A DNA stretch of 64,000 nt, from assembly GCA_015064855.1 (NCBI GenBank), contig SVRK01000003.1:62001-126000 (forward strand). The letters are read 5' to 3'. This document shows, in pieces, positions 1-8,356 of this stretch. Below the pieces are notes generated by a model, which was given only the letters and a program-made list of their open reading frames with translations, made no database searches and was not told the DNA's origin. This stretch comes from Oscillospiraceae bacterium. Lineage in GTDB: Bacteria > Bacillota > Clostridia > Oscillospirales > CAG-272. Positions within the stretch are counted from its first letter, which is position 1, and each line of letters opens with the position of its first letter. Position numbers and translations under genes: made by a program.

Positions 1-264
1 TTGCCAAGCGTACAGTATGATATTTTAAAAAACTCTGCGAAATATGTCAAAAAGGGTGGCGTTTTGGTCTATTCAACATGCACTCTAAATAGCGCAGAGA
101 ATGAAAATAACATTAAAAGATTTATTTCGGAAAATCCATCATTTATGATGGAGGATTTTGAGATAGGGAACGTAAAATCAAAAGAAGGAGGCTATACGTT
201 TTTTCCACATATCGACTCGACAGACGGTTTTTATGTTGCAAAAATGAGAAGAAAAAATGATTAA
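1..264 (+). CDS. rsmB: 16S rRNA (cytosine-C5) methyltransferase RsmB/Sun, C-terminal fragment
   Basis: This is the last 87 residues of a gene that begins before the window. The segment GGVLVYSTCTL, followed by SAENENNIKRF, matches the late methyltransferase motif of RsmB/Sun-type SAM-dependent rRNA cytosine methylases, where YSTC follows the PCS catalytic motif (not visible here). The enzyme is expected to methylate C967 of 16S rRNA. It ends in TAA and overlaps the start of rlmN by 8 bases, so the two are translationally linked, and an rsmB-rlmN-prpC-prkC-rsgA order is common in Firmicutes. The assignment rests on the C-terminal motif plus context; a paralogue such as RsmF is less likely. Confidence 0.85.
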   Translation: MPSVQYDILKNSAKYVKKGGVLVYSTCTLNSAENENNIKRFISENPSFMMEDFEIGNVKSKEGGYTFFPHIDSTDGFYVAKMRRKND

Positions 265-1306
265 CTCCGAACAAAAAATTGATATACTTTCTCTTTTCCC
301 CGAAGAGCTTGAAAGGGAAATAGTCTCACTTGGTGAGCCTAAATTTCGAGCAAAGCAAATATATTCTTGGATTATAAAGGGCAAATGGGGAGAGGAAATG
401 AAAAATATTCCTGTGTCCTTACGTCAAAAGCTAGAAAATAGATTTGTTTTCACGCTTCCCAAAATAGAAAAAAAGCTGGTTTCCAAAATTGACGGAACAA
501 TAAAATATCTTTTTAAATTACACGACGGAGAATTTATTGAGTCCGTATTTATGAAATATGAGCACGGAAACACTCTTTGCATCTCATCTCAGGTTGGATG
601 CAGAATGGGGTGCAAATTCTGTGCATCTACACTTTTAGGCAGAGTAAGAAACCTTTTACCCTCTGAAATGTTAGGGCAAATTATTGCTGCTGAAAAGGAC
701 ACAGGTGAGCGTATTTCAAACGTAGTTATGATGGGGATAGGAGAGCCACTCGATAACTACGATAACACAATAAAATTCTTGCGTTTGGTTAGCCACGAAG
801 ATAATTTAAACATAGGGCTTCGTCATATTTCAGTGTCAACCTGTGGCTTGGTTGATAAGATAAACGACCTTGCAAACGAAGGGTTGCCAATTACACTTTC
901 AATCTCGCTTCACGCGTATGATAATGAAACAAGAAGCAAAATAATGCCGATAAATAATAAGTATAAGGTAGAGGAGCTTTTGATGGCGTGCCAGAGGTAT
1001 TTTGAAAAAACCTCTAGACGTATTTCGTTTGAATATACTCTAATCGCAAATCAAAACGATAACGAAGAAGGGGCAAAAAAGCTCGCTACGATTCTAAAAA
1101 AATATATAAAATCACCATGTCACGTCAATCTTATACCGCTTAATGAGGTTAAGGAAACGGGACTTGAAACATCAAAAAACGTAAATAATTTCAAAAACAA
1201 GCTAATGTCCTTGGGAATAAATGCAACAGTTAGACGTCGTTTAGGCTCTGATATAAATGCATCGTGCGGACAGCTCAGAAGACAAGCAAAGGAGGAGAAT
1301 AGATGA
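257..1306 (+). CDS. rlmN: Dual-specificity rRNA/tRNA adenine-C2 methyltransferase RlmN
   Basis: A radical SAM enzyme that methylates C2 of A2503 in 23S rRNA, and A37 of some tRNAs. The 349 residues are full family length. The 4Fe-4S cluster motif CRMGCKFC (Cys115, Cys119, Cys122) is present, as is the glycine-rich MMGIGEPLDN segment. The C-terminal NASCGQLR carries the cysteine that forms the methylated intermediate. The ATG at 257 overlaps the rsmB end, and the TGA overlaps the next start (ATGA), indicating a polycistronic message. A Cfr-type resistance enzyme is unlikely given the housekeeping context. Confidence 0.96.
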   Translation: MINSEQKIDILSLFPEELEREIVSLGEPKFRAKQIYSWIIKGKWGEEMKNIPVSLRQKLENRFVFTLPKIEKKLVSKIDGTIKYLFKLHDGEFIESVFMKYEHGNTLCISSQVGCRMGCKFCASTLLGRVRNLLPSEMLGQIIAAEKDTGERISNVVMMGIGEPLDNYDNTIKFLRLVSHEDNLNIGLRHISVSTCGLVDKINDLANEGLPITLSISLHAYDNETRSKIMPINNKYKVEELLMACQRYFEKTSRRISFEYTLIANQNDNEEGAKKLATILKKYIKSPCHVNLIPLNEVKETGLETSKNVNNFKNKLMSLGINATVRRRLGSDINASCGQLRRQAKEENR

Positions 1307-2076
1307 TTTGTTCCGGTAATACAAATATAGGTATGAGACGAAGAGTCAACCAGGATGCCTTTAAATTTCACAGATATACCGAGAGAACGTCTCTTTATGT
1401 TGTTTGTGACGGAATGGGCGGCGCAAAGAGCGGAGAAGTAGCATCTAAGCTCGCTGCTGAGACTTTTGTCGAGGTCATAAATCAGTTTATTGAGCCTATT
1501 AAAAGAAAGAATAAGCCTGTTGGCACCAGCGATATAAAAAGAGCACTTGCGAAGGCTGTTGACATTGCTAATGAAAGGGTTTACACAACGGCTAAGAAAA
1601 ATGAAGAATGCAAGGGTATGGGTACAACGCTTGTAGCAGCACTGGTTATTGACAAAAACGTTTTTATAATCAACGTAGGAGATAGCCGTCTTTACAAAAT
1701 AAAAAACAATACTATAAAGCAAATAACCAAGGATCACTCTTGGGTTCAAGAGATGGTTGATATGGGAAGAATCACACCAGAAGAGGCAAAAAACAGTACG
1801 AATAAAAACATAATTACGAGAGCTGTCGGTACAAATCCTATGGTTGAGGGTACTATATATCAGCTAAAGGTTGAGGATGGTGACTTTCTGCTTCTTTGTA
1901 CGGATGGGCTAACCGGTATGGTTGAAGATGATGTTATTTGTAATATTGTTTCAAATGACAGGCATTCATCTCGTCTTGATCAGGTTGAGCTTGACTTAAG
2001 GGTTAGAAAGCTGATTGATACAGCAAACAAAAATGGCGGACACGACAATATAACAGTCGTGCTTGTAAGAATATAA
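1303..2076 (+). CDS. prpC: PP2C-family Ser/Thr protein phosphatase (PrpC/Stp)
   Basis: A 257-residue soluble PPM/PP2C phosphatase. Typical metal-binding motifs are visible: the early RRVNQDAF, VVCDGMGG, the GTTLVAAL and NVGDSRLYKI strands, the LCTDGLTGMV segment and the C-terminal GGHDNITVVLV with its metal-ligand Asp. It should dephosphorylate targets of the adjacent kinase. The ATG lies in an ATGA overlap with rlmN and is preceded by a GGAGG site, and the kinase starts 10 bases after the stop. The pair is the usual Firmicutes phosphatase-kinase module. Confidence 0.95.
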   Translation: MICSGNTNIGMRRRVNQDAFKFHRYTERTSLYVVCDGMGGAKSGEVASKLAAETFVEVINQFIEPIKRKNKPVGTSDIKRALAKAVDIANERVYTTAKKNEECKGMGTTLVAALVIDKNVFIINVGDSRLYKIKNNTIKQITKDHSWVQEMVDMGRITPEEAKNSTNKNIITRAVGTNPMVEGTIYQLKVEDGDFLLLCTDGLTGMVEDDVICNIVSNDRHSSRLDQVELDLRVRKLIDTANKNGGHDNITVVLVRI

Positions 2077-2086
2077 GGAGGATTCA

Positions 2087-3058
2087 ATGGAAGAAAAGAA
2101 AATCGCAGCATCCGAGCTGGATAAATATAAAAAATTGGAAAACAAGCTTCTTGACGATAGATATATAGTAGACAGAATCCTCGGTATAGGAGGTATGTCT
2201 GTCGTTTATAAGGGAAGAGATGCATATTTAAACAATATGCCCATTGCAATAAAAATATTAAAGGACGATGTAGCAAACGACGAAACCGTTTTAAAGCGCT
2301 TTAAGGCAGAAATTAGAATAGCGCAGGAGTTAAGACACAACAACATAGTTGCAGTCCACGGTCATTCTACCAAGGGAAACGTCAAGTATATGATAATGGA
2401 ATATTTATATGGCTTGACTCTTAAAAAATATCTTAATGCTAAAGGCGTGCTTGGACCTGATGAAATTGTAAGCTATACGTCGCAGATTTTACGCGCACTT
2501 GGCGAAGCACACAGAAATAACATAGTTCATAGAGATATTAAACCGCAAAATATAATGCTTCTTGAAAATGGAAGAATTAAGGTAATGGATTTCGGTGTTG
2601 CCAAAATGGCTGACTCTGTTACCTTGACAGCAACGGGCAAAGCGGTTGGAACCGTTTATTATATGAGCCCCGAGCAGGCAGAGGGAAGACGAGATATTGA
2701 TGCTCGTAGCGATATATATTCACTCGGCGCTATGATGTATGAGCTGGCAACAGGACGCACTCCTTTTAGAGGGGAGACACCATTTGCGGTTCTGTTTAAG
2801 CATATTAAGGAGGATCCGGTTCCACCAAGAGAATTAAATCCTTCAATCCCACAGGGACTTGAGGAAATCATTCTTAAAGCAATGAGCAAAAATCCAAAGG
2901 ATAGATTTCAGTCTGCCGAGGAAATGCTTACATACATAAGAGACTTTAAGGCAAATAACAAGATAAAATTTAAGTTTGGAACAGCATCAAGCTCTCCATT
3001 CCGCGTTTTTCTTAGTAGAATAAAGAGAATATTTGTAAGAAGAAAGAGAATTAAATGA
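2087..3058 (+). CDS. prkC: PrkC-like Hanks-type Ser/Thr protein kinase, short form without PASTA domains
   Basis: The catalytic domain spans about residues 25-290, with the glycine loop GIGGMSVVYKG, the Lys of AIKIL, the catalytic loop HRDIKPQN, the DFGVAK magnesium loop and the APE-equivalent SPEQ. The protein is only 323 residues. After the kinase domain there is a short basic tail (RIKRIFVRRKRIK) with no transmembrane helix and no extracellular PASTA repeats, whereas classical PrkC is about 600-650 residues with both. It is therefore probably cytosolic or peripherally bound through the basic tail. A GGAGG site precedes the ATG, and rsgA starts inside its stop codon. Loss of the sensor region is real in this sequence, since the stop is followed by the intact next gene. 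Confidence 0.93.
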   Translation: MEEKKIAASELDKYKKLENKLLDDRYIVDRILGIGGMSVVYKGRDAYLNNMPIAIKILKDDVANDETVLKRFKAEIRIAQELRHNNIVAVHGHSTKGNVKYMIMEYLYGLTLKKYLNAKGVLGPDEIVSYTSQILRALGEAHRNNIVHRDIKPQNIMLLENGRIKVMDFGVAKMADSVTLTATGKAVGTVYYMSPEQAEGRRDIDARSDIYSLGAMMYELATGRTPFRGETPFAVLFKHIKEDPVPPRELNPSIPQGLEEIILKAMSKNPKDRFQSAEEMLTYIRDFKANNKIKFKFGTASSSPFRVFLSRIKRIFVRRKRIK

Positions 3059-3987
3059 TTTTAGGAACGGTTATAAAGGGAGTCGGTGGACTTTTTACGG
3101 TTCTGCTTGACTCGGAATATAATGGCCAAAAAACAATAAATGTTAGAGGACGTGGCTCGTTTCGCTATGAAAAGACGCTTCTTTTGGCTGGAGACAGGGT
3201 TGAAATAGAGAGCGTTTCTGACGGGGAATTTTTCTGCAAGAGAATTCTTGAAAGAAAAAATTCACTCATTCGCCCTCCGCTTGCAAACCTTGACTATATT
3301 TTTGTTGTTATCTCATCAAAAAAACCGGCGCCATCGCTATTTATAGTTGACAAAATGATATCAATAGCAGAGCATAATAAAATAGAGCCTGTCATTATTG
3401 TTTCAAAATCCGACCTTGATAGCGAGTTTGCCGAAGAGATATATTCGATATATAAAAAAAGTGGCTTTTATACGTTTTTGACATCGTCGTATGAAAACGA
3501 GGGTGTTGAAGATGTTTATGGCTTTTTACAAGCGATAACAAAAGAAAATGCACCTATATGCGCCTTTGCAGGGGCATCGGGTGCAGGAAAAAGTACTCTA
3601 ATGAATGCGCTCTTTCCGACGCTTTCTTTAAAAACAGGAGATTTAAGTGAGAAAATCGAACGTGGTAAAAACACCACACGCCACACCGAGCTCTTCCCAC
3701 TTTCAGAGCTTTTAGGTGATGGATTTAATGGATTTTTGGCAGATACTCCCGGATTTTCTCTTCTTGATTTTGAAAGATTTGATTTTTTCGAGCTAGAGGA
3801 CCTATTCGATACGTTCAGGGATTTTAAAAGCGTAGAAGAAAAATGTAAATATACAAAATGCTCTCACACAAAGGAAGACGGGTGTGAGATAATTAGGCTT
3901 GTTAAAGAAGGCAAAATTGAAAAATCGCGCCATGATAGTTATGTTGAATTACATACAACGTTAAAAAACAAACCAAAATGGAAATAG
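3055..3987 (+). CDS. rsgA: Ribosome small subunit-dependent GTPase RsgA
   Basis: A circularly permuted GTPase that checks and matures the 30S subunit. An N-terminal OB fold (about residues 1-65) is followed by the permuted G domain in the order G4 (SKSD), G1 P-loop (GASGAGKST) and G3 (DTPGF). A C-terminal zinc knuckle follows, with Cys and His ligands in CKYTKCSHTKEDGC. At 310 residues it is of normal length. The ATG overlaps the prkC stop (ATGA). In Bacillus subtilis the same order prpC-prkC-rsgA is followed by rpe, which is not found here. Confidence 0.96.
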   Translation: MILGTVIKGVGGLFTVLLDSEYNGQKTINVRGRGSFRYEKTLLLAGDRVEIESVSDGEFFCKRILERKNSLIRPPLANLDYIFVVISSKKPAPSLFIVDKMISIAEHNKIEPVIIVSKSDLDSEFAEEIYSIYKKSGFYTFLTSSYENEGVEDVYGFLQAITKENAPICAFAGASGAGKSTLMNALFPTLSLKTGDLSEKIERGKNTTRHTELFPLSELLGDGFNGFLADTPGFSLLDFERFDFFELEDLFDTFRDFKSVEEKCKYTKCSHTKEDGCEIIRLVKEGKIEKSRHDSYVELHTTLKNKPKWK

Positions 3988-4028
3988 CCGTACACGTGTA
4001 CGAATTTAGACAAAGACAGGAGAAAAAC

Positions 4029-4697
4029 ATGTTCAAGACAGAGCTTCATTGCCATTCAAAAAGCGTTAGTGAATGTGCAAGAGTTTCAAACGAAGAAATC
4101 ATAGAAAAATATACAAATGCGGGTTATACGACACTCGTTTTAGCTAACCATTTTAATCTTGGGACACAATATTTCCACAAGTGCGAAAACAGCTACGATG
4201 ACTTTATAACTGCTTATTTAAAGGGATATGAGGATTTGAAAAAGGATGCCGAGGGTAAGCTTAACGTGCTTCTTGGTATGGAATTGCGTTTCAAAGAAAA
4301 CTCAAACGATTATCTTGTTTTCGGTATTACTGAAGAATTTTTAAGAAATAATGACGTGCTCTACAATATGAATCCGGAAAGCTTTTCGAAGCTAGCACGT
4401 GAAAATGGGATTTTGTTTATCCAAGCACATCCGTTTAGAAACTCTATGACAATAGTTCGCCCTCAATTTCTTGATGGCGTTGAGGTTTTTAATGGGCATA
4501 TGGGACATGATTCAAGAAATGAAATTGCTGAGGCTTGGGCTGATAAATTTAACCTTATAAAGACATCAGGTACAGATTTTCATTATAATCACGTTCCTGC
4601 AAATGCAGGTATTTTAACCGAGAATGAAATTACCGATATGGATGCTCTTATCAAAATTTTAAAAAGCGGAGAATACACATTAATAAAAGGTGAATAA
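4029..4697 (+). CDS. PHP-domain metal-dependent phosphoesterase family protein
   Basis: A 222-residue protein of the polymerase and histidinol phosphatase (PHP) fold. Metal-binding signatures are seen in order: ELHCHSK (HxH), LANHFN, the central GMELRF, QAHPFR and a C-terminal GTDFHY. The chosen ATG at 4029 has an AGGAG site 5-6 bases upstream and starts directly at the MFKTELHCH strand. An in-frame ATG at 3978 would overlap the rsgA end and has no good ribosome site. The substrate cannot be read from the sequence. It sits between rsgA and an alpha-galactosidase, so a sugar-phosphate or nucleotide substrate are both possible. Confidence 0.85.
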   Translation: MFKTELHCHSKSVSECARVSNEEIIEKYTNAGYTTLVLANHFNLGTQYFHKCENSYDDFITAYLKGYEDLKKDAEGKLNVLLGMELRFKENSNDYLVFGITEEFLRNNDVLYNMNPESFSKLARENGILFIQAHPFRNSMTIVRPQFLDGVEVFNGHMGHDSRNEIAEAWADKFNLIKTSGTDFHYNHVPANAGILTENEITDMDALIKILKSGEYTLIKGE

Positions 4698-4699
4698 AA

Positions 4700-4717
4700 A
4701 AGAGCCGTATGGCTCTT
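4700..4717 (+). terminator. Short hairpin between the PHP gene and the GH36 gene
   Basis: AAGAGCC and GGCTCTT form a perfect 7-bp stem around a GTAT loop, two bases after the PHP stop codon. The flanks are A-rich upstream and TATAAAA downstream rather than a real T-tract, so termination may be partial, allowing read-through into the glycosidase gene 18 bases later. Confidence 0.5.
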
Positions 4718-4734
4718 ATAAAACTGGAGAAAAT

Positions 4735-6468
4735 ATGGCTACGTATGATTTTGAATGGATAAAATTTTCAACTGCAACTAAAACTAAAATTGCTACTGAA
4801 AAAATAAGCCAAACAAAAGACGGGGAGATTTCTGAATTTTTATTAGAAATTGATTTTGGCGAAAAAACATATCCAACCGAATATAAAATTTCTTGGGAGC
4901 TTGACCAAATTGACACTATTGGCTTTTGGTCACCAAAGCATCATTTTATATCAAATATTACACCCGATTGGGGAAAAAGAGAATCTTTGAGTAAGCTAAC
5001 AAACGGTATGCCTGTTGCCTCGCTTTATGGAATAGGTAATATAAACGCTTTGACAATTTCTCTTTCCGATGCAAAAAACGCTATTTTAATTAAAGCGGGT
5101 GTCGTTGAGGAAAGAGGAAGAGTAATTTATGAGCTTGTTTTCTTCCCGGAAAAGACTTCCATAATGGAAAAATACACTGCAAAAATTCGTCTTGACAGAA
5201 GAAAATTGCCGTTTTACAAGACTGTAAATTCAACCAAGGAATGGTGGAAGGAGCTTGGATATAAGCCATCTTACGAGCCTGAATATGCAAGCGCACCTTT
5301 ATACTCTGCGTGGTATAGCTTCCATCAAAGAACAATTCCCGACGAGATTGTTTACGAGTGTAAGATAGCTAAAGAATATGGTATGGATACCGTTATAGTT
5401 GATGATGGATGGCAAACCGACGATAATTCTCGCGGATACGGTTATTGTGGCGACTGGGAGGTCTGTGCTACAAAAATCCCCGATATGAAGAATTTCGTTG
5501 ATAGAATTCACGAGCTTGATATGAAATTTATGCTTTGGTTTTCCGTTCCGTTCGTTGGGTATTTTAGCAAGAATTTTGAGCGCTTTAAGGGCATGTATTT
5601 AAGAAGACGCGACGCAATGGACGCAATGATTTTAGACCCTCGCTTCAAAGAGGTAAGAGATTTTATAAGCGATAAATACGTTGAATTCGTAAAGGAATAT
5701 GGTATAGACGGCTTAAAGCTTGACTTTATTGACAGCTTTTATCTTGATGAAACCAGCTCAAAGGAATACGATAAAATGGATACCTCATCAGTTGAAGATG
5801 CGGTTGAAATGCTACTTTTTGAGGTTAGCCAAAAGTTAAAAGCAATAAATCCGGAATTTTTAATTGAATTTAGGCAGAGTTACACAGGTCCCGTCATTGG
5901 CCAGTACGGAAATATGTTTAGAGTTACTGATTGCCCAAGTGACCCATATGTAAATCGCGTACACGGTCTTACAATGCGTATGTCACAGGATGGAATAATT
6001 CATAGTGATATGATGATGTGGAATAAGGATGAAACAAATGAGGCGGTTGCATATCAGCTCCTTTCCACTATGTTTTTAGTTCCTCAAATATCAATTCGCT
6101 TTGACAATATAACGAATGACCACAAAAGAATTCTTAAAAACTATATAGGCTTCTGGCGTGCACACAAGGATACGCTTTTGAAGGGCGATATGGAGTATTT
6201 TGATGTGGAATCAAGCTTCTCACGTGCAAAGAGCACCAAAAACGGTGAAACAGTAACGGTTCTTTATCAAAGTGTTGTAGATGAGATATCCGAAGGAACA
6301 AACTACATATTCAACGCAACCGGTGCAAGCTGCGTGTATATTGAAATTGAAAGAACGGCTGAATATGAAATTTACGATATGTTTGGCAACTCAAAGGAAA
6401 ACGGAAAAGTAGAGAAGGGCGTTTCGAAATTAAATGTCCCAAGCTGCGGAATGATAAAAATAAAATGA
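4735..6468 (+). CDS. GH36-type alpha-galactosidase (melibiase family), cytosolic
   Basis: A 577-residue clan GH-D glycosidase with an N-terminal beta-sandwich and a central (beta/alpha)8 barrel. Barrel signatures are VIVDDGWQTDDN, MLWFSVPF, GLKLDFIDS (predicted nucleophile Asp) and RVTDCPSDPYVNR (predicted acid/base Asp), followed by a C-terminal beta domain. There is no signal peptide, so it acts on imported oligosaccharides, releasing terminal alpha-galactosyl or related residues. The ATG at 4735 has a GGAGA site. The longer reading from GTG 4690 would run through the hairpin and is rejected. It is somewhat shorter than classical 720-residue GH36 enzymes, so the exact specificity is uncertain. 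Confidence 0.85.
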   Translation: MATYDFEWIKFSTATKTKIATEKISQTKDGEISEFLLEIDFGEKTYPTEYKISWELDQIDTIGFWSPKHHFISNITPDWGKRESLSKLTNGMPVASLYGIGNINALTISLSDAKNAILIKAGVVEERGRVIYELVFFPEKTSIMEKYTAKIRLDRRKLPFYKTVNSTKEWWKELGYKPSYEPEYASAPLYSAWYSFHQRTIPDEIVYECKIAKEYGMDTVIVDDGWQTDDNSRGYGYCGDWEVCATKIPDMKNFVDRIHELDMKFMLWFSVPFVGYFSKNFERFKGMYLRRRDAMDAMILDPRFKEVRDFISDKYVEFVKEYGIDGLKLDFIDSFYLDETSSKEYDKMDTSSVEDAVEMLLFEVSQKLKAINPEFLIEFRQSYTGPVIGQYGNMFRVTDCPSDPYVNRVHGLTMRMSQDGIIHSDMMMWNKDETNEAVAYQLLSTMFLVPQISIRFDNITNDHKRILKNYIGFWRAHKDTLLKGDMEYFDVESSFSRAKSTKNGETVTVLYQSVVDEISEGTNYIFNATGASCVYIEIERTAEYEIYDMFGNSKENGKVEKGVSKLNVPSCGMIKIK

Positions 6469-6470
6469 AA

Positions 6471-6492
6471 AAAGGGAGCAAATGCTCCCTTT
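6471..6492. terminator. Bidirectional intrinsic terminator between GH36 and spoVM
   Basis: AAAGGGAGC and GCTCCCTTT form a perfect 9-bp stem with an AAAT loop. T-rich sequence follows on both strands. It closes the plus-strand GH36 gene and, on the minus strand, spoVM and any read-through from the deo operon. Confidence 0.85.
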
Positions 6493-6566
6493 TAATTTGA
6501 AATTTTAAAAATTTTCTTTAAAAATGGTACAAAAAATTTCGGCGATTTAAAAATAACGATTTTCAT
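6492..6566 (-). CDS. spoVM: Stage V sporulation protein M (SpoVM), small membrane-curvature peptide
   Basis: A 24-codon gene preceded by a full GGAGG site 8 bases before the ATG. The peptide starts MKIVIFKSPKFF and ends LKKIFKISN. Aligned from residue 1 with Bacillus subtilis SpoVM (MKFYTIKLPKFLGG), it shares Met1, Lys2, Lys7, Pro9, Lys10 and Phe11. Pro9 is the residue known to matter for recognising the convex forespore membrane. The rest is an amphipathic, basic, hydrophobic helix, and the length (24 against 26) fits. In B. subtilis spoVM lies just beyond prpC-prkC-rsgA-rpe-thiN, and here the same prpC-prkC-rsgA run ends 2.5 kb away. It would recruit SpoIVA to start the spore coat. The main risk is chance resemblance of a tiny ORF. 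Confidence 0.75.
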   Translation of the reverse strand: MKIVIFKSPKFFVPFLKKIFKISN

Positions 6567-6588
6567 TTATTTGTCCTCCGTTTACTAT

Positions 6589-6617
6589 ATAGTATGAAGG
6601 ATAAAGAAAAGTGTTAT
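6589..6617 (-). promoter_or_regulatory. Candidate sigma-E-type promoter of spoVM
   Basis: On the minus strand CATACTAT (6589-6596) resembles the -10 element of sporulation sigma-E promoters (CATACANT). ATAACA (6612-6617) lies 15 bases upstream, overlapping the end of pdp. Transcription would start near 6582, leaving a short leader with the GGAGG site. No sigma-A -35 box is seen. This is inference from motif similarity. Confidence 0.4.
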
Positions 6618-7915
6618 TTTATAATTTTGTAAATTAGTTCGCTTTTTTTTGGCGCATCTTCACTATATGAAATCGCTTCCTCAAAAACAAGTGAGGCATC
6701 ATCAAGCAAATCTTCATTTGACGTATACATCGTGGCTAAAGCATCGCCTCTTTGTACGTAATTACCAACTGATTTTGATAAGATAATTCCTGCAAGATGG
6801 TCAATATTATCCTCTTTTTTAGTTCTGCCCGCGCCCAAAATCATAGAGGCGGTGCCGATTTTTTGTGCATCAATTCTATAAATATAACCGCTTTCCTTTG
6901 CATATATTTCACGCTTGAATTTTGCGTTTAAAAGCAAAGAAGAATCTTTAATTTTAGACACGTCCCCGCCTTGTTTTTCTATCCACTCGTAAAATTTATC
7001 AAGTGCCTTGCCACTGTAAATAGCATCTGAAACCATTTTTTGTGCTGTATTATAATCTAAATTTAGTGCAGAGGACACCATACAAGCGCTAACGGTTTTA
7101 CATAGCTTAACTAAATTTTCTTCACCTCTGCCCGAAAGAACCTCTATCGCTTCCCAAACCTCCAAGGCGTTACCAACGCACGTTCCGAGAGGGGCATTCA
7201 TATCAGTAATCACTGCCGTTACGTTTCGTCCAAAGTCTTTGCCGATTTTTATCATAGCCTCTGCTAATTTTTCAGCATCCTCGGATGTTTTCATAAATGC
7301 TCCTGAACCGAATTTGACGTCAAGAATTATTGATTTTGAGCCGGATGCTATTTTCTTTGACATAATGCTTGAAGCTATCAATGGGATTGAATCAATGGTT
7401 GCGGTAACGTCGCGCAAGGCGTATAGCTTCTTGTCGGCAGGCGTTAAATCGGCGCTCTGTCCGATAACGACAATTCCTATATCTTTTGCTTGCTCAAAAA
7501 ACTCATCTATAGATAATTCTGTCTTGAAGGAATTGATAGATTCTAGCTTGTCAACCGTTCCGCCTGTAAAGCCAAGACCTCTGCCGGACATTTTTGCAAC
7601 GGTACAGCCAAGGCTTGATGCGATAGGAGCTACTATTAACGTTGTTTTATCGCCAATTCCGCCTGTGCTGTGCTTGTCGACAGTAGTATTTCCAAGAGGT
7701 GATAAATCTAAAACCTCGCCGGAATTTACCATAGCGCGGGTTAAGGCATTTGTTTCGCTTTCGTCCATTGAGTTTATGCAAATTGCCATTAAAAGTGCAG
7801 AAATTTGATAGTCCTTGCTTTCACCTTTCATATACGAAGTAATAACAAAATTTATCTCCTCGTCAGTTAAAGAAAAAGCATGTCTTTTTTTATCAATAAT
7901 ATCGTAAATCCTCAT
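6614..7915 (-). CDS. pdp: Pyrimidine-nucleoside phosphorylase
   Basis: Catalyses phosphorolysis of uridine, thymidine and deoxyuridine to the base plus (deoxy)ribose-1-phosphate. The 433 residues equal the family length. The N-terminal helical domain contains the family pattern STGGIGDKTT, and the thymidine/pyrimidine phosphorylase signature SGRGLGFTGGTVDKLESI is intact, as is the phosphate-binding KMSGRG stretch. It is the last gene of the minus-strand deo operon, 30 bases after cdd. The product feeds DeoB. The DeoA-type thymidine phosphorylase is a close alternative name. Confidence 0.95.
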   Translation of the reverse strand: MRIYDIIDKKRHAFSLTDEEINFVITSYMKGESKDYQISALLMAICINSMDESETNALTRAMVNSGEVLDLSPLGNTTVDKHSTGGIGDKTTLIVAPIASSLGCTVAKMSGRGLGFTGGTVDKLESINSFKTELSIDEFFEQAKDIGIVVIGQSADLTPADKKLYALRDVTATIDSIPLIASSIMSKKIASGSKSIILDVKFGSGAFMKTSEDAEKLAEAMIKIGKDFGRNVTAVITDMNAPLGTCVGNALEVWEAIEVLSGRGEENLVKLCKTVSACMVSSALNLDYNTAQKMVSDAIYSGKALDKFYEWIEKQGGDVSKIKDSSLLLNAKFKREIYAKESGYIYRIDAQKIGTASMILGAGRTKKEDNIDHLAGIILSKSVGNYVQRGDALATMYTSNEDLLDDASLVFEEAISYSEDAPKKSELIYKIIK

Positions 7916-7945
7916 AAAAACCTCACCCCGTGTGCAAAATAGGTG

Positions 7946-8356
7946 CTATTTTATACTGCTTTTATTAAATGCTTCGGGAAATAGCTTCTTTAATGTGTAT
8001 GATTTTATTTCTTTTCCGTTATAAAGTATTATTTTGAAATTCTCGTCGCAAAATTCACTCATAACTTGTCTGCACGAGCCACAAGGGAAAGCAAATTCAC
8101 AAATTTCATCCTTCCCACCGACAATCGCGATAGCTTTAAAATCTCGGCTTCCACCCTTGGTTATGGCGTGATAAAAAGCAACTCTTTCAGCGCAGACGGT
8201 TTCAGAATAAGCGCTATTTTCTATATTAGCACCCTTGTATATCGTTCCGTCGCCACATAGAAGCGCCGCACCCACCTTGTATTTTGAGTAAGGTGCATAA
8301 GCATTTACTCTTGCATATGTCGCTTTTTTTATTAAATCTAATTCGTCAATTTTCAT
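7946..8356 (-). CDS. cdd: Cytidine deaminase
   Basis: Deaminates cytidine and deoxycytidine to uridine and deoxyuridine, which Pdp then cleaves. The 136-residue tetrameric-type enzyme shows the zinc site: Cys and catalytic Glu in VCAERVAFY, and the two cysteines in PCGSCRQVMSEF. The substrate-binding NIENSAYSETV is also typical. The start overlaps the deoB end by 11 bases. Confidence 0.96.
   Translation of the reverse strand: MKIDELDLIKKATYARVNAYAPYSKYKVGAALLCGDGTIYKGANIENSAYSETVCAERVAFYHAITKGGSRDFKAIAIVGGKDEICEFAFPCGSCRQVMSEFCDENFKIILYNGKEIKSYTLKKLFPEAFNKSSIK

Noticed and set aside
3989..4002. Perfect palindrome CGTACACGTGTACG between rsgA and the PHP gene
   Set aside because: It is short and single, and has no promoter boxes near it. 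Similarity to the GTAC tips of the R elements is probably chance because the rest of the element is missing.
7239..7808. 189-residue plus-strand frame opposite pdp
   Set aside because: It runs antisense to a fully conserved gene and has no recognisable product.
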